64,000 nt of DNA from Xanthobacteraceae bacterium 501b (lineage in GTDB: Bacteria; Pseudomonadota; Alphaproteobacteria; Rhizobiales; Xanthobacteraceae): NCBI GenBank assembly GCA_000378025.1, contig KB899087.1, positions 372,001 to 436,000 on the forward strand, read 5' to 3'. The notes below the pieces were generated by a model. That model did no database searches. It was not told the DNA's origin and saw nothing but the letters and a program-made list of their open reading frames with translations. Positions 7,420 to 15,500 of this stretch are shown in pieces. A program made the translations under genes and the position numbers. The stretch's first letter is position 1; each line of letters opens with the position of its first letter.

Positions 7420-8697
7420 ATGTCCCCCGTCGATTCCCTGCCCGCCGCGCCGCGCGGCCCCGTTTCCCGCGAAGCCGCCCGCATCGCCGCGAGCCTGCGC
7501 GCCCCCGCGCCGCGTTACGAGCCGGCGCGCCCGGAGACGGCCCGCGCCGACAATCCCCGGGCCGAGGTTCCGACTATCCACAATTCCACGGCCGACACGC
7601 CGATGGCGCGGCCGATGACGCCTGTTGTGGCCGGCGCGCCGCGCGTCGAGATCCTGGCCTTCGCGCTGGGCGGGCTGCGCCTCGCTTTTCCCGCCGCGCA
7701 GGTGATGGATTCGTTGACCGCGAGCGGCGCGCGCTGGGCGCGGCTGCTGGCGATGGCCGACACCGGCACGCTGGCCTCGAGCGGCCTGCCGCTGATCGAG
7801 CTTTCCGCCCGCATGGGCGTCACCACGCCGCGCGCCACCAAGGGCACGCTGCTGCTGGTCGGTAGCGGCGGCAAGGTGCGCGCCGCCGTGCTGGTGGAGG
7901 GCGCGCTTGAGCGCCAGACGGCGGTGGTGGACGCCCTGCCGCCGGGCTGGCGCGACCGCTTCGGCCCCGGCGCCCACATGCTGGAAGGCGTGGCGCGGCT
8001 CGCCGATGGCGCCCGGGTGGCGATGGTCGACCTGCCGCTCGGCGTGGCGATGAAGCGCCCGGCGCCCGAGGCCGATACCGCGCATCTGCTGGTGCGGGCC
8101 GGGCGCGCGCAAATGGAGGCGGTCCGCGTCGCCGCGCTGCGGAGCGTGACGCCGCTGGAGAAGGTGCCGGGTATCGCGGTGCTGCCCACGCCCGGCCGCC
8201 CGGCGCGGCGCATGCTGCTGGCCTTCGGTGGCGAGGGCGAGGGGGTGGTGGTCGACGAGATTGTCGCGCTGGCGCCGCAGGGGCGGATCGAGCGGGTGGG
8301 CGGCATGCGCTTTCTCGCCACCGCCAGCGGCCGCTACCGGCTGCTGGAACCGGCGGGCACGCAGGCGCCACGCCCCGCCCCGCTCCGCGTGCTGGTGACG
8401 GCGCCGGAAGGCGAGGCCCGTACCGCCCTGCGCGACCTCGTCCGCTCCATGGGCCATGAGGTTCGGCTGGCCGACGACCCGCGCGCGGCGCGGCTGATGG
8501 GCGGGCGATTCGACGTCATCCTGTTCGATCTCGACGCCTATGCCGCCGTGCGCGAGGACGGCGTTGCCGCCAGCGATCCCGGCCGGCGCATCGGCCTCTC
8601 CATCGCCGCGCTTTCGCCGCCGCCCGGCTTCGACACCGTGGTGACGGCGGGCGACACGGTGGCGCTGGTGCTGGCGCTGCTGGCGCCGGCGGGCTGA
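7420..8697 (+). CDS. CheW-like / pseudo-receiver protein (CheA remnant?)
   Basis: A 425-residue protein from the ATG at 7420. An in-frame ATG at 7300 would add 40 low-complexity residues, and neither start has a strong ribosome site. Residues 1-75 are Pro/Ala/Arg-rich. Residues about 76-207 resemble the CheW-like P5 domain of CheA (ILAFALGGLRLAFPAAQV, then LVEGALERQTAVVDALPPG, then GVARLADGARVAMVDL). Residues about 222-310 look like a second, weaker copy. Residues 322-425 are receiver-like: FDVILFDLDAY keeps a candidate Asp at 370, but the N-terminal acidic pair and the conserved Lys are not recognisable. There is no Hpt, dimerisation or ATPase domain. It lies 165 bases downstream of chpT. 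Confidence 0.65.
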   Translation: MSPVDSLPAAPRGPVSREAARIAASLRAPAPRYEPARPETARADNPRAEVPTIHNSTADTPMARPMTPVVAGAPRVEILAFALGGLRLAFPAAQVMDSLTASGARWARLLAMADTGTLASSGLPLIELSARMGVTTPRATKGTLLLVGSGGKVRAAVLVEGALERQTAVVDALPPGWRDRFGPGAHMLEGVARLADGARVAMVDLPLGVAMKRPAPEADTAHLLVRAGRAQMEAVRVAALRSVTPLEKVPGIAVLPTPGRPARRMLLAFGGEGEGVVVDEIVALAPQGRIERVGGMRFLATASGRYRLLEPAGTQAPRPAPLRVLVTAPEGEARTALRDLVRSMGHEVRLADDPRAARLMGGRFDVILFDLDAYAAVREDGVAASDPGRRIGLSIAALSPPPGFDTVVTAGDTVALVLALLAPAG

Positions 8698-8725
8698 AGA
8701 CGGCCGGCGGCGTCGCCCCGTCTTC
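8696..8725 (+). terminator. Hairpin overlapping the stop of the CheW-like gene
   Basis: Arms GAAGACGG (8696-8703) and CCGTCTTC (8718-8725) begin one base inside the end of the stop codon. There is no U-tract, so it is only a possible terminator or RNA stabiliser. Confidence 0.35.
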
Positions 8726-8838
8726 ACGGCTGCGCCATCCGTGCTTTACCCGCTGTACCGCGCCGCAGCGGCTTGGTAGCGTGCCGTCGACGCTGCTGCT
8801 CCCGGCCGAGACCGGAGGGGCGCCTCCGGGATGTGTCG

Positions 8839-9222
8839 ATGCGCCTTCTGTCCGTTTTCCGCCTGATGCTGGCGCTGGTCGCGCTGGGTGCCGCGCTGGC
8901 GGGCCCGGCGGCGGCGACACGGGCGATGGCGGCACCCGCCATGGGCTCGTCCGGCGTGGCCGTGTCCGCTATGCCCTGCCACGAGGCGGCGCTCAATCAG
9001 GTCCCATCCTCGCTGCATGGCGTGCCGGCCGCAGCCGATGTCGCGACGTCACCCATGCCCCCGCATCTGTGCTGCGTGCTCAGCCATCTCGTGGTGAGCC
9101 CGCCGGCCGCGCCGGCGCTGCTGCCGCCGGAGGCCGTGCGCGCACCGCTCGCCCTGCCGGAGGGGCGGTCGCTGGCCGGCCTCACTTTGGCGACCCCGGT
9201 GCCGCCCCCGCGCTTCATCTGA
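8839..9222 (+). CDS. Small secreted Cys/His/Met-containing protein, unknown function
   Basis: A 127-residue protein with a signal peptide (MRLLSVFRLMLALVALGAAL, then AGPAAATRA). The mature part has scattered metal-friendly residues, AMPCHEA and PHLCCVLSH, and an Ala/Pro-rich tail. The pattern of a cysteine near the start, then a CC pair, then a proline-rich end is similar to the DUF2946-type protein at 55024-55434. It precedes a DUF305 gene by 53 bases, and that family is often linked to copper handling, so a copper-related periplasmic role is a reasonable but unproven guess. The start was chosen for the signal peptide; earlier codons are not protein-like. Confidence 0.6.
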   Translation: MRLLSVFRLMLALVALGAALAGPAAATRAMAAPAMGSSGVAVSAMPCHEAALNQVPSSLHGVPAAADVATSPMPPHLCCVLSHLVVSPPAAPALLPPEAVRAPLALPEGRSLAGLTLATPVPPPRFI

Positions 9223-9275
9223 TCGTTTTCCCCGCGCGGCCCCCGGCCGCCTTGTCACGATCAGAGGATTTCAAC

Positions 9276-9668
9276 ATGAACCCGTTCACACGCGCGGCGC
9301 TTCTGGCCGCCGGCCTTGCCCTGTCACCCGTCCTCGCCACAGCGCAGGACGCCTCCATGACGCATGGAGCCATGCCGATGGACCACAGCGCGCATATGGG
9401 AAGCGCCGCCACCAGCCCGTCGACCCAGGCCTTCGAGGCCGCCAATGCCCGCATGCACGCGGACATGGCCATCCCCTTCACCGGCAACACCGATATCGAC
9501 TTCGCCCGCGGCATGATCCCCCATCACGAGGGGGCGATCGCCATGGCGCGGATCGAGCTGGAACACGGCAAGGACCCGCAGTTGCGGGCGCTGGCGCAGG
9601 AGATCATCAAGGCGCAGGAGGGCGAGATCGCCTTCCTCAAGGCCTGGCTGGCCAAGAACGCAAAGTAG
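9276..9668 (+). CDS. DUF305 family periplasmic protein
   Basis: A 130-residue protein with a signal peptide ending near ATAQ (residues 21-24) and a His/Met-rich linker (MTHGAMPMDHSAHMG, residues 28-42) that suggests metal binding. The C-terminal four-helix DUF305 core shows the hallmark DIDFARGMIPHHEGAIAMARI (residues 73-93) and EIIKAQEGEIAFLKAWL. DUF305 proteins are ferritin-like in fold and frequently accompany copper-resistance genes. The ribosome site AGAGGA lies about nine bases upstream of the ATG. It probably forms a two-gene unit with the preceding secreted protein. Confidence 0.85.
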   Translation: MNPFTRAALLAAGLALSPVLATAQDASMTHGAMPMDHSAHMGSAATSPSTQAFEAANARMHADMAIPFTGNTDIDFARGMIPHHEGAIAMARIELEHGKDPQLRALAQEIIKAQEGEIAFLKAWLAKNAK

Positions 9669-9684
9669 CGCGGGCCTGACAAAC

Positions 9685-9769
9685 GTTATCCCGGATCGGC
9701 CGGAACGGCCGATCAGGGATCGCGTGCCTCCGTCATTCCGGCTCTCGCTGCGCTCGGCCGGGATGACGG
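9685..9769. repeat. Family C palindromes, two in a row
   Basis: The first hairpin is built on ATCCCGGATCGGCCG and CGGCCGATCAGGGAT. The second runs from CGTCATTCCGGCTCTCGC to GGCCGGGATGACG. They lie in the space between the DUF305 gene and the ctrA terminator. Confidence 0.6.
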
Positions 9770-9785
9770 CGGGCGCCCGCCAAAC

Positions 9786-9808
9786 AAAAACCCCGCCTTG
9801 CGGCGGGG
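9786..9808 (-). terminator. Rho-independent terminator of ctrA
   Basis: Read on the minus strand, the stem CCCCGCC / GGCGGGG (loop GCAA, 9791-9808) is followed by a run of five T (complement of 9786-9790). It lies 35 bases past the ctrA stop. Confidence 0.85.
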
Positions 9809-9842
9809 CTTTCAGTCGGGGAGGATCAGTGATCGCGGAAAA

Positions 9843-10544
9843 TCAGGCGGACATGCGGTCCGATTCATTGCCGGCGTCGCGCAGCACATAGCCGCGGCCC
9901 CAGACGGTCTCGATGAAATTGTGGCCCTGCGAGGCGTTGGCGAGCTTCTTGCGCAGCTTGCAGATGAAGACGTCGATGATCTTCAACTCCGGCTCGTCCA
10001 TGCCGCCATAGAGATGGTTGAGGAACATCTCCTTGGTCAGCGTGGTGCCCTTGCGCAGCGAGAGGAGCTCCAGCATCTGGTACTCCTTGCCGGTCAGATG
10101 CACCCGGTTGCCGGCCACCTCGACCGTCTTGGTGTCGAGATTGACCACCAGATCGCCCGTGGTGATGACCGACTGGGCGTGGCCCTTGGACCGGCGCACA
10201 ATGGCGTGGATACGGGCGACCAGCTCGTCCTTGTGGAACGGCTTGGTGAGATAGTCGTCGGCGCCGAAGCCGAGGCCCTTCACCTTGTCCTCAATGCCGG
10301 CGAGGCCGGAGAGGATCAGGATCGGCGTCTTCACCTTGGCGACGCGCAGCCCCTTGAGGACGTCATAGCCCGACATGTCGGGCAGATTGAGGTCCAGAAG
10401 GATAATGTCATAGTCGTAGAGTTTGCCGAGATCGACGCCCTCTTCACCGAGATCGGTCGTGTAGACGTTGAAGTTCTCGGACTTGAGCATCAACTCGATG
10501 CTCTGCGCGGTCGCGCGGTCGTCCTCGATGAGCAAGACGCGCAT
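9843..10544 (-). CDS. ctrA: Cell-cycle response regulator CtrA
   Basis: A 233-residue OmpR-type regulator. The receiver domain has the acidic cluster EDD (7-9), phospho-acceptor Asp51 ([20 protein letters not shown]) and the [18 protein letters not shown] switch region. The C-terminal winged helix ([32 protein letters not shown] through [10 protein letters not shown] to [10 protein letters not shown]) is highly CtrA-specific. CtrA is phosphorylated through ChpT and controls replication, division, motility and envelope genes by binding TTAA-type boxes. Most of the length is canonical, and the C-terminal [11 protein letters not shown] tail resembles the degradation signals of the family. It is expressed from the large GANTC-rich region upstream, divergent from fliJ. 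Confidence 0.97.
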   Translation of the reverse strand: MRVLLIEDDRATAQSIELMLKSENFNVYTTDLGEEGVDLGKLYDYDIILLDLNLPDMSGYDVLKGLRVAKVKTPILILSGLAGIEDKVKGLGFGADDYLTKPFHKDELVARIHAIVRRSKGHAQSVITTGDLVVNLDTKTVEVAGNRVHLTGKEYQMLELLSLRKGTTLTKEMFLNHLYGGMDEPELKIIDVFICKLRKKLANASQGHNFIETVWGRGYVLRDAGNESDRMSA

Positions 10545-11066
10545 GCCAATCCCCTTCCCTCGCCATGGCCCCGGGGGGTTCAGCGCTCAACACGACTCTT
10601 TCAAGCCGAGCGTGACCCCACCCCGCGCCCGGCTCGACACACACCGATTCGTTACTCGTGAGACAAGGGGTAACAAAAACCGATTCCCGAGCACAAGGCG
10701 TGAGCCGAATTATCTTCGAGTCTTCCGCCAAGAGTTTGTTCGAAAATTGGAATTCCAGATCCCAGCCTTTAGAGTTGAATCTTAACAAGCATGCCTAAGT
10801 GAGTCTCTCGACTCCGCTTTCACGGGCGCCGCGACCCCACCGGACGACATCGCGATCATTAATGAGCCCGGTAAACAAATCGTTTCGATCCGGAGCCCAT
10901 GTGACGCTTTCCCCGGCGCCCGCTACCTTTTCCGCAAAAAGAGTAAGGAAGCGGCAACATCTGTTGGCGAAAATGCCCTTGCCGCGGCGTGATGGCGGCA
11001 CGTGACGACCGCCTTGTCGCGCCCCATCGGGGAAGCGGGCGGACGACGGAACGGAGTAAGCCGACC
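10545..11066. promoter_or_regulatory. ctrA-fliJ divergent control region with GANTC cluster
   Basis: A 522-base gap that is clearly richer in A/T than its flanks. Six GANTC sites (CcrM methylation motif) lie at 10646, 10682, 10718, 10777, 10801 and 10810, the first three exactly 36 bases apart. TTAA-type fragments occur near 10782 and 10858, but I could not find a perfect TTAA-N7-TTAA CtrA box. No small gene is evident. The long upstream leader of ctrA in this order usually carries several promoters, and this fits. Confidence 0.6.
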
Positions 11067-11465
11067 ATGAAGTCGCTCGACACCCTCATCCGCCTCAAGC
11101 GGTTCCAGGCGGAAGAAAAGCGCCGCCATCTGGCGCAGATCGAGACCATGATCGCGGAGTTTGACCGCATGTCCCGCGATCTCGAACGCGAGATCGAGGC
11201 CGAGGAGCAGCGCTCGGGCATCACCGATACCCAGCATTTCGCCTATTCGACCTATGCCCGCGCCGCCGCCACCCGCCGCGACAATATGCGCCGCTCCGCC
11301 GACGAGCTGAAAGGCCAGCTCAGCGAGGCGCGCCTGGCCCATGACGAGGCGCTGGACGAGCTGAAGAAGATGGAAGCGCTCGGCGAGCGCGAGCGGGTCG
11401 AGGCGCCGGTGGAAATGCCGCCGCGCAACATCGCCGGCCGCGCCCGGGTCGTGCTCGGCGCCTGA
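11067..11465 (+). CDS. fliJ: FliJ-like flagellar export chaperone
   Basis: A 132-residue, mostly helical protein starting MKSLDTLIRLKRFQAEEKRRHL, with coiled-coil-type helices to about residue 100 (IETMIAEFDRMSRDLEREIEAEEQ, then RRSADELKGQLSEARLAHDEALDELKKME). In Hyphomicrobiales the small FliJ protein, part of the flagellar type III export ATPase complex, is commonly encoded divergently from ctrA, and the position here supports the assignment. FliJ sequences are poorly conserved, so the name rests on size, helix pattern and neighbourhood. A GGAG site precedes the ATG. The other flagellar genes are not in this window. Confidence 0.75.
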   Translation: MKSLDTLIRLKRFQAEEKRRHLAQIETMIAEFDRMSRDLEREIEAEEQRSGITDTQHFAYSTYARAAATRRDNMRRSADELKGQLSEARLAHDEALDELKKMEALGERERVEAPVEMPPRNIAGRARVVLGA

Positions 11466-11471
11466 GCGCGC

Positions 11472-12098
11472 TCAGCCGGCCTCGATAACAGGCACATGCG
11501 GCGCCGCCTCGCGCGCCAGCACCCCGGCGAGGCGGGGGTCGTCGACGATCTCCACCGCGCTCGCATAGGGGCGGAAACCGGCCTTGAGGTAGAAGGTCAG
11601 CGCGCCCTGCTTGTCATGGGTGCAGGTGTGGACATGCACCCGCCGGGGCCGGCGCTCCCAGGCGCGGGCCAGCGCCCGGTTCATCATGAAGCGGCCGGCG
11701 CCGCTGCCCACCATCTCAGGCACCAGCCCGACAAAGGCCAGCTCGATTTCGCCCGGCTCGCGGCCGTCCAGCTCGATATAGCCGGCCTCCACGCCGTCCT
11801 TGCGCAGCACCAGCACCTCCACCTCGGGGGAGTTAAGGATCGCGGCGAGCTCGGCGTCGCTCATCCGCAGCCGCGAGAACCACAGCCAGTCCTCGCCGAC
11901 GCGACGGAACAGCGCGCGATACCAGGCGACATCAGGCGCGGTCATCCGCTCCAGCGTCAGGCCCTCGCTGGCCCGCTCCGGCAAAGGCGGGGGCGGGGCG
12001 GTCATGTCAAGCATCGTCACCACCCCGGCGATCTTGCCGGGCGGCAGGGGCGTGTAGCCGTCGAGATTGAGGACGAGCGGGGCGGCGGTGTCGGTCAT
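11472..12098 (-). CDS. GNAT family N-acetyltransferase
   Basis: A 208-residue protein. The start is at the ATG at 12098; upstream codons are not conserved-looking. The GNAT core spans about residues 45-190: VEVLVLRKDGVEAGYIELDGREPGEIELAFVGLVPEMVGSGAGRFMMNRALARAW contains beta4 and the acetyl-CoA loop (VGSGAGRF, variant of Q/RxxGxG/A). VHVHTCTHDKQGALTFYLKAGFRPY is the C-terminal acceptor-site half. The substrate is unknown. It is convergent with fliJ, the stops being separated by six bases. Confidence 0.8.
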   Translation of the reverse strand: MTDTAAPLVLNLDGYTPLPPGKIAGVVTMLDMTAPPPPLPERASEGLTLERMTAPDVAWYRALFRRVGEDWLWFSRLRMSDAELAAILNSPEVEVLVLRKDGVEAGYIELDGREPGEIELAFVGLVPEMVGSGAGRFMMNRALARAWERRPRRVHVHTCTHDKQGALTFYLKAGFRPYASAVEIVDDPRLAGVLAREAAPHVPVIEAG

Positions 12099-12267
12099 TC
12101 CACGAGGTATCCGGTGAAGCTGGTGCGGTTCTAGCGCCAATCCCCAGCTCTCCGCCACGGGAAACGCCGCAACGCGGCCCCGGCCTGCGCCGGGCGGGGT
12201 TCACAGCGGCGAATTTTCGGATATCTTGCGGATAATTCCATTTAGTACATCTAAAGAGAGTGAATTC

Positions 12268-13368
12268 ATGACGGTTGCCGTCACCATCGACCAGGTCGGC
12301 AAGAGCTTCGGCAGCGGGGCGCCGGCGCTTTCCAACGTCTCGCTCGATGTGAAGCCCAGCGAGCTGGTGGCGCTGCTGGGGCCTTCCGGCTCGGGCAAGA
12401 CCACGCTGCTGCGCATCGTCGCCGGGCTGGAGCAGCCGAGCCATGGACGGGTGCTGTTCGATGGGCATGACGCGCTCTCGGTGCCGGTGCGCCGGCGCGG
12501 CATCGGCTTCGTGTTCCAGAACTACGCCCTGTTCCGCCACATGACGGTGGCGGAGAATGTCGCCTTCGGCCTGCGCTCGCGCCCGCGCGCCGAGCGGCCT
12601 TCGGAAAGCGAAATCCGCTCGCGCGTCGCCGATCTTCTCGCGCTGGTGCAGCTGGAGGCCTTTGGCGGCCGCTTCCCGGCGCAGCTTTCCGGCGGCCAGC
12701 GCCAGCGCGTGGCGCTCGCCCGCGCGCTCGCCATCGAGCCCAAGGTGCTGCTGCTGGACGAGCCCTTCGGCGCGCTCGACGCGCTGGTGCGCAAGGAACT
12801 GCGCCGCTGGCTGCGCGAGCTGCACGACCGCACCGGCCACACCACTTTGTTCGTCACCCATGACCAGGAGGAGGCGCTGGAACTCGCCGACCGGGTGGTG
12901 GTGATGGGCAAGGGCAAGATCGAGCAGGTCGGCACGCCCGATGATGTCTATGACCGGCCGGAAACTGCCGCCGTGTTCGGCTTCATGGGCGAATCGAGCC
13001 GGATCGAGGTCGAGGTGAAGAGCGGCGTCGCATTGGCGGGCGCAACCGCCATCGCCGCGGCGACGCAGTCCGTGCCCGATGGGCCGGGCCTGCTCTATGT
13101 GCGCCCGCATGACGTGACGCTGGGCCTGCCCGGCACGGCGGGGCTGAAGGGCCAGGTGCGCGCCTTCCGCCGCCACGGCGCCATCCGCCGGGTTGAAATC
13201 GCGGTGGGCAGCGCGGTGCTGGAGGCCGACATCGCCCCCACGGTGCGGGTGCCGATCGGCGAGAAGGTGGCGGTGCGGCTCGACCGTGCCCGCCTGTTCG
13301 CCTCCAACGGCCCCGGCGTCGACACCAAGGCGCCGCCGGCGCAGCAGCCGGGCGATTACGCGATCTGA
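12268..13368 (+). CDS. cysA: Sulfate/thiosulfate ABC transporter ATPase CysA (orphan)
   Basis: A 366-residue ABC ATPase. Walker A is GPSGSGKT (38-45), Q-loop FVFQNYALF, signature LSGGQ (140-144), Walker B LLLLDEP (about 160-166) and the switch His is in [18 protein letters not shown]. The C-terminal TOBE-like region ([15 protein letters not shown]) is as in CysA. The length and the [13 protein letters not shown] stretch favour CysA over other CUT/POT ATPases. No CysT, CysW or sulfate-binding protein gene is next to it, so its permeases must be elsewhere. The 169 bases upstream are A/T-rich (TATCTTGCGGATAATTCC), consistent with its own promoter. Confidence 0.85.
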   Translation: MTVAVTIDQVGKSFGSGAPALSNVSLDVKPSELVALLGPSGSGKTTLLRIVAGLEQPSHGRVLFDGHDALSVPVRRRGIGFVFQNYALFRHMTVAENVAFGLRSRPRAERPSESEIRSRVADLLALVQLEAFGGRFPAQLSGGQRQRVALARALAIEPKVLLLDEPFGALDALVRKELRRWLRELHDRTGHTTLFVTHDQEEALELADRVVVMGKGKIEQVGTPDDVYDRPETAAVFGFMGESSRIEVEVKSGVALAGATAIAAATQSVPDGPGLLYVRPHDVTLGLPGTAGLKGQVRAFRRHGAIRRVEIAVGSAVLEADIAPTVRVPIGEKVAVRLDRARLFASNGPGVDTKAPPAQQPGDYAI

Positions 13369-13386
13369 AGTGCGTCTATCCTGACG

Positions 13387-13419
13387 CCCTCATGCCCGGG
13401 TCAAGCCCGGGCATGAGGG
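13387..13419. repeat. Family A hairpin after cysA
   Basis: A perfect 14-base-arm hairpin (CCCTCATGCCCGGG ... CCCGGGCATGAGGG, loop TCAAG). It starts 19 bases after the cysA stop and could end its transcript. Confidence 0.8.
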
Positions 13420-13436
13420 TAGCGCGGCGTGCGCTC

Positions 13437-13541
13437 AGATCATTTCAATGTTTCATGGAAACGGTGAAATGATCTCATTGTTTGTTTTATCGCGTCTTCC
13501 TCTCGCGAACCGGTATCCACTTCGCTCGAAAACGCTCTAGC
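13437..13541. repeat. Long structured intergenic repeat (family E, copy 2)
   Basis: Part one is a hairpin with arms AGATCATTTCA (13437-13447) and TGAAATGATCT (13465-13475). Part two (13493-13541), CGCGAACCGGTATCCACTTC then GCTCGAAAACGCTCT, is a motif I recognise as very common in Hyphomicrobiales intergenic DNA. An A/T-rich linker joins them. Confidence 0.75.
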
Positions 13542-14175
13542 GCCGCTCCAACTTCCACACGTCCTCGACCACCGGCCCGACGCCGCGCAGCCCGCCCTTC
13601 AGCGGGTGCCGTTCCAGCAGGGAGGGGTGGTAGGCCGCGCCATAGAGGCGGCGCACCTCGTGCTCGTCGACGGCGAAGGGCGGGCCGACGGTGAGGCTCT
13701 GGTCGTAGTCGAAGGTGATCAGCAGCTGGCGCGCACTGTGCGTGAGATGCACGAGATGGGCGGCGTAGCGGGCGCGCATCGCCTCGGGCAGGGCGACGAG
13801 GGCGGCGCGGTCATAGATCGCGGCGACAGGCCCCAGCACCTCGCGCGTGAGGTCGAAGATATCGCCGACGAAGATCGTGATCCCCTCCGCCGCGAAGCGC
13901 TCCAGCGGGCCGATCTCGGTGATTTCAGGAGTGACGCCGAGTTCGGTGAAGAGCTGTTCGACGGCGAGGCGGCTCAGCTCCGCGCCGGCGACCTCAAAGC
14001 CGTGTGCCAGCAGCCAGTGCAGGTCATGGCTCTTGCCGCAGAGCGGCACGAACACGCGGGCACCCGGCGCGAGGCCCAGCGCGTGGAAATGGCGGACCAG
14101 CAGGGTGTTGGCCGCGCCTTCGTGAAAGGCGATCTCGTTCGCCTCCCACTTCTTGTGCCAGAAATCGGGATCCAT
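13537..14175 (-). CDS. tpm: Thiopurine S-methyltransferase family protein (Tpm)
   Basis: A 212-residue SAM-dependent methyltransferase. It begins MDPDFWHKKWEANEIAFHEGAAN, contains ARVFVPLCGKSHDLHWLLAHGFEVAGAELS (SAM motif I) and ends YHPSLLERHPLKGGLRGVGPVVEDVWKL, all diagnostic of bacterial TPMT. Such enzymes methylate selenite, tellurite or thiopurines; the native substrate is uncertain. A strong AGGAGG lies upstream of the ATG. The stop overlaps the end of a structured repeat (13437-13541). Confidence 0.9.
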   Translation of the reverse strand: MDPDFWHKKWEANEIAFHEGAANTLLVRHFHALGLAPGARVFVPLCGKSHDLHWLLAHGFEVAGAELSRLAVEQLFTELGVTPEITEIGPLERFAAEGITIFVGDIFDLTREVLGPVAAIYDRAALVALPEAMRARYAAHLVHLTHSARQLLITFDYDQSLTVGPPFAVDEHEVRRLYGAAYHPSLLERHPLKGGLRGVGPVVEDVWKLERR

Positions 14176-14235
14176 GGCGGTGCCTCCTGTTGTGCGGGCG
14201 GCATCATAGGGCCCGCCGACGAGGGGGGCCCTATC

Positions 14236-15183
14236 TCATTCGCCTGTTCGGCGGATGAAGGCGCCGAAGGCGCGCGGGCCGTCGGCAACCGGGATCGTCT
14301 CCACCACCTTCAGCGTCGCGCTGTCGATGATGTCAAGCGTATTGGCCTCCCAGCAGGCGACATAGACGAACGCGCCATCGCGGCTGGCGGCGATGCCCTC
14401 GGGGTAATCGCCGACCGGGATAGTGGCGCGCTTTTCCAGCGTTTTGGTGTCGAACACGGTGACTGTGGAATCATATTGGTCGGTGACGAAGGCCAGCCCC
14501 CTCGCCAGCGCCACCGCATAGGGCCGCGCGCCGACTGTCACCGTGGCCACCACCTTGCGGGCCTTGAGGTCGATCACGCTCACATCATTGGAGGCGACGT
14601 TGGCGGTGTAGGCGCGGGCGCCTTCCGCGTCGATGGTGACGCCGAAGGGGCGGGCGCCGACCGGGATCGAGGCAAGGCGGGTCAGCGTCGCGGTGTCGAT
14701 CAGGCTCACCGCGTCGGAATCGCGGTCGGCCGAGAGCAGCAGCGCGCCGTCCGGCGTCACCGCGAGGCCGGAAGGGGATTGGCCGACCGCCACCTCGCCG
14801 GAAACCGTGCCGCTCGCCGCGTCCACCACCTTGATGCGGTGCTGGTACCAGTCGGCGACATAGGCCGGGCTGCCGGAGGGGTGGACGGCGACGCCGAGCG
14901 GACCGCCGCCAAGCTCCACCCGGTGGGTGACGGTGCGGGTGGCGGCATCAAGGATGGTCAGCGCCTTGCCGTCCGGCGAGGTGACGAAGGCGCGCGCGCC
15001 ATCGACGCTCACCGCGATGCCGGCGGGTTTGCCTGAGATGGGCAGGGTGGCGACGACCTTGCGGGTGGTGAGGTCGACGATGGAAAGCGCCTCTGCCGGC
15101 TGCGAGGTGATGAAGGCTTCATCCGCAAGGGCGGGCGGGGCGAGGAGGAGGGCGAGGTGGGCCAGTGCACCGATCACCGTCAT
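14236..15183 (-). CDS. YVTN-type beta-propeller secreted protein (YncE-like)
   Basis: A 315-residue protein with a signal peptide (MTVIGALAHLALLLAPPALA) and seven repeats of about 40 residues of the form DLTTRKVVATLPISGKPAGIAVSVDG and VIDLKARKVVATVTVGARPYAVAL, the YVTN propeller pattern. Such proteins are periplasmic; some work with PQQ-dependent dehydrogenases. The start codon lies inside a C-type palindromic repeat at 15179-15213 with no classic ribosome site; a GTG two codons later (15177) has a slightly better context. The gene probably follows the SRPBCC protein (15501-16046) on the same strand, across a 317-base repeat block. Confidence 0.8.
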   Translation of the reverse strand: MTVIGALAHLALLLAPPALADEAFITSQPAEALSIVDLTTRKVVATLPISGKPAGIAVSVDGARAFVTSPDGKALTILDAATRTVTHRVELGGGPLGVAVHPSGSPAYVADWYQHRIKVVDAASGTVSGEVAVGQSPSGLAVTPDGALLLSADRDSDAVSLIDTATLTRLASIPVGARPFGVTIDAEGARAYTANVASNDVSVIDLKARKVVATVTVGARPYAVALARGLAFVTDQYDSTVTVFDTKTLEKRATIPVGDYPEGIAASRDGAFVYVACWEANTLDIIDSATLKVVETIPVADGPRAFGAFIRRTGE

Positions 15184-15265
15184 CCCGGACGACCGAAGGT
15201 CGATCCGGGATCGGGCGGAGGCGGCGCGCAATCCCGGCGCGCGCGGTCGCGCGGCCGGGATGACG
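15179..15265. repeat. Family C palindromes, double copy
   Basis: Two hairpins lie back to back (15179-15213 and 15231-15265), built on CGTCATCCCGGACGACC/GGTCGATCCGGGATCG and ATCCCGGCGCGCG/GCGGCCGGGATGACG. The first contains the beta-propeller start codon. Confidence 0.7.
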
Positions 15266-15318
15266 CCGGGACGGACAGGAGACGCTTCGCGTTCGGGGGC
15301 GAGGTCCGTCGTCAAAGG

Positions 15319-15350
15319 CGTCATGCCCGGGCCGAGCTCGGGCATGACGG
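15319..15350. repeat. Family A variant hairpin
   Basis: CGTCATGCCCGGGCCGAGCT and its complement CGGGCATGACGG form a near-perfect palindrome followed by GGTTTTGG. Confidence 0.65.
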
Positions 15351-15428
15351 GGTTTTGGTAGCCGAGGGGTCCAGAGCGAGGTTGGGACCGGGCATGGCCC
15401 GTTCCTCCATGCCTTTCCGCATCCAATA

Positions 15429-15466
15429 CCCCTCACCCCAGCCCTCTCCCCGACGGGGAGAGGGAG
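15429..15466. repeat. Palindromic repeat family B, half copy
   Basis: CCCCTCACCCCAGCCC then CTCTCCCCGACGGGGAGAG; the same unit recurs at 20862, 24787, 25666 and 34464. With the two previous repeats it fills most of the 317-base gap between the SRPBCC and beta-propeller genes. Confidence 0.75.
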
Positions 15467-15500
15467 CCCGGCGCCGCGTGATCGGGGGCGCCGTCACGGC

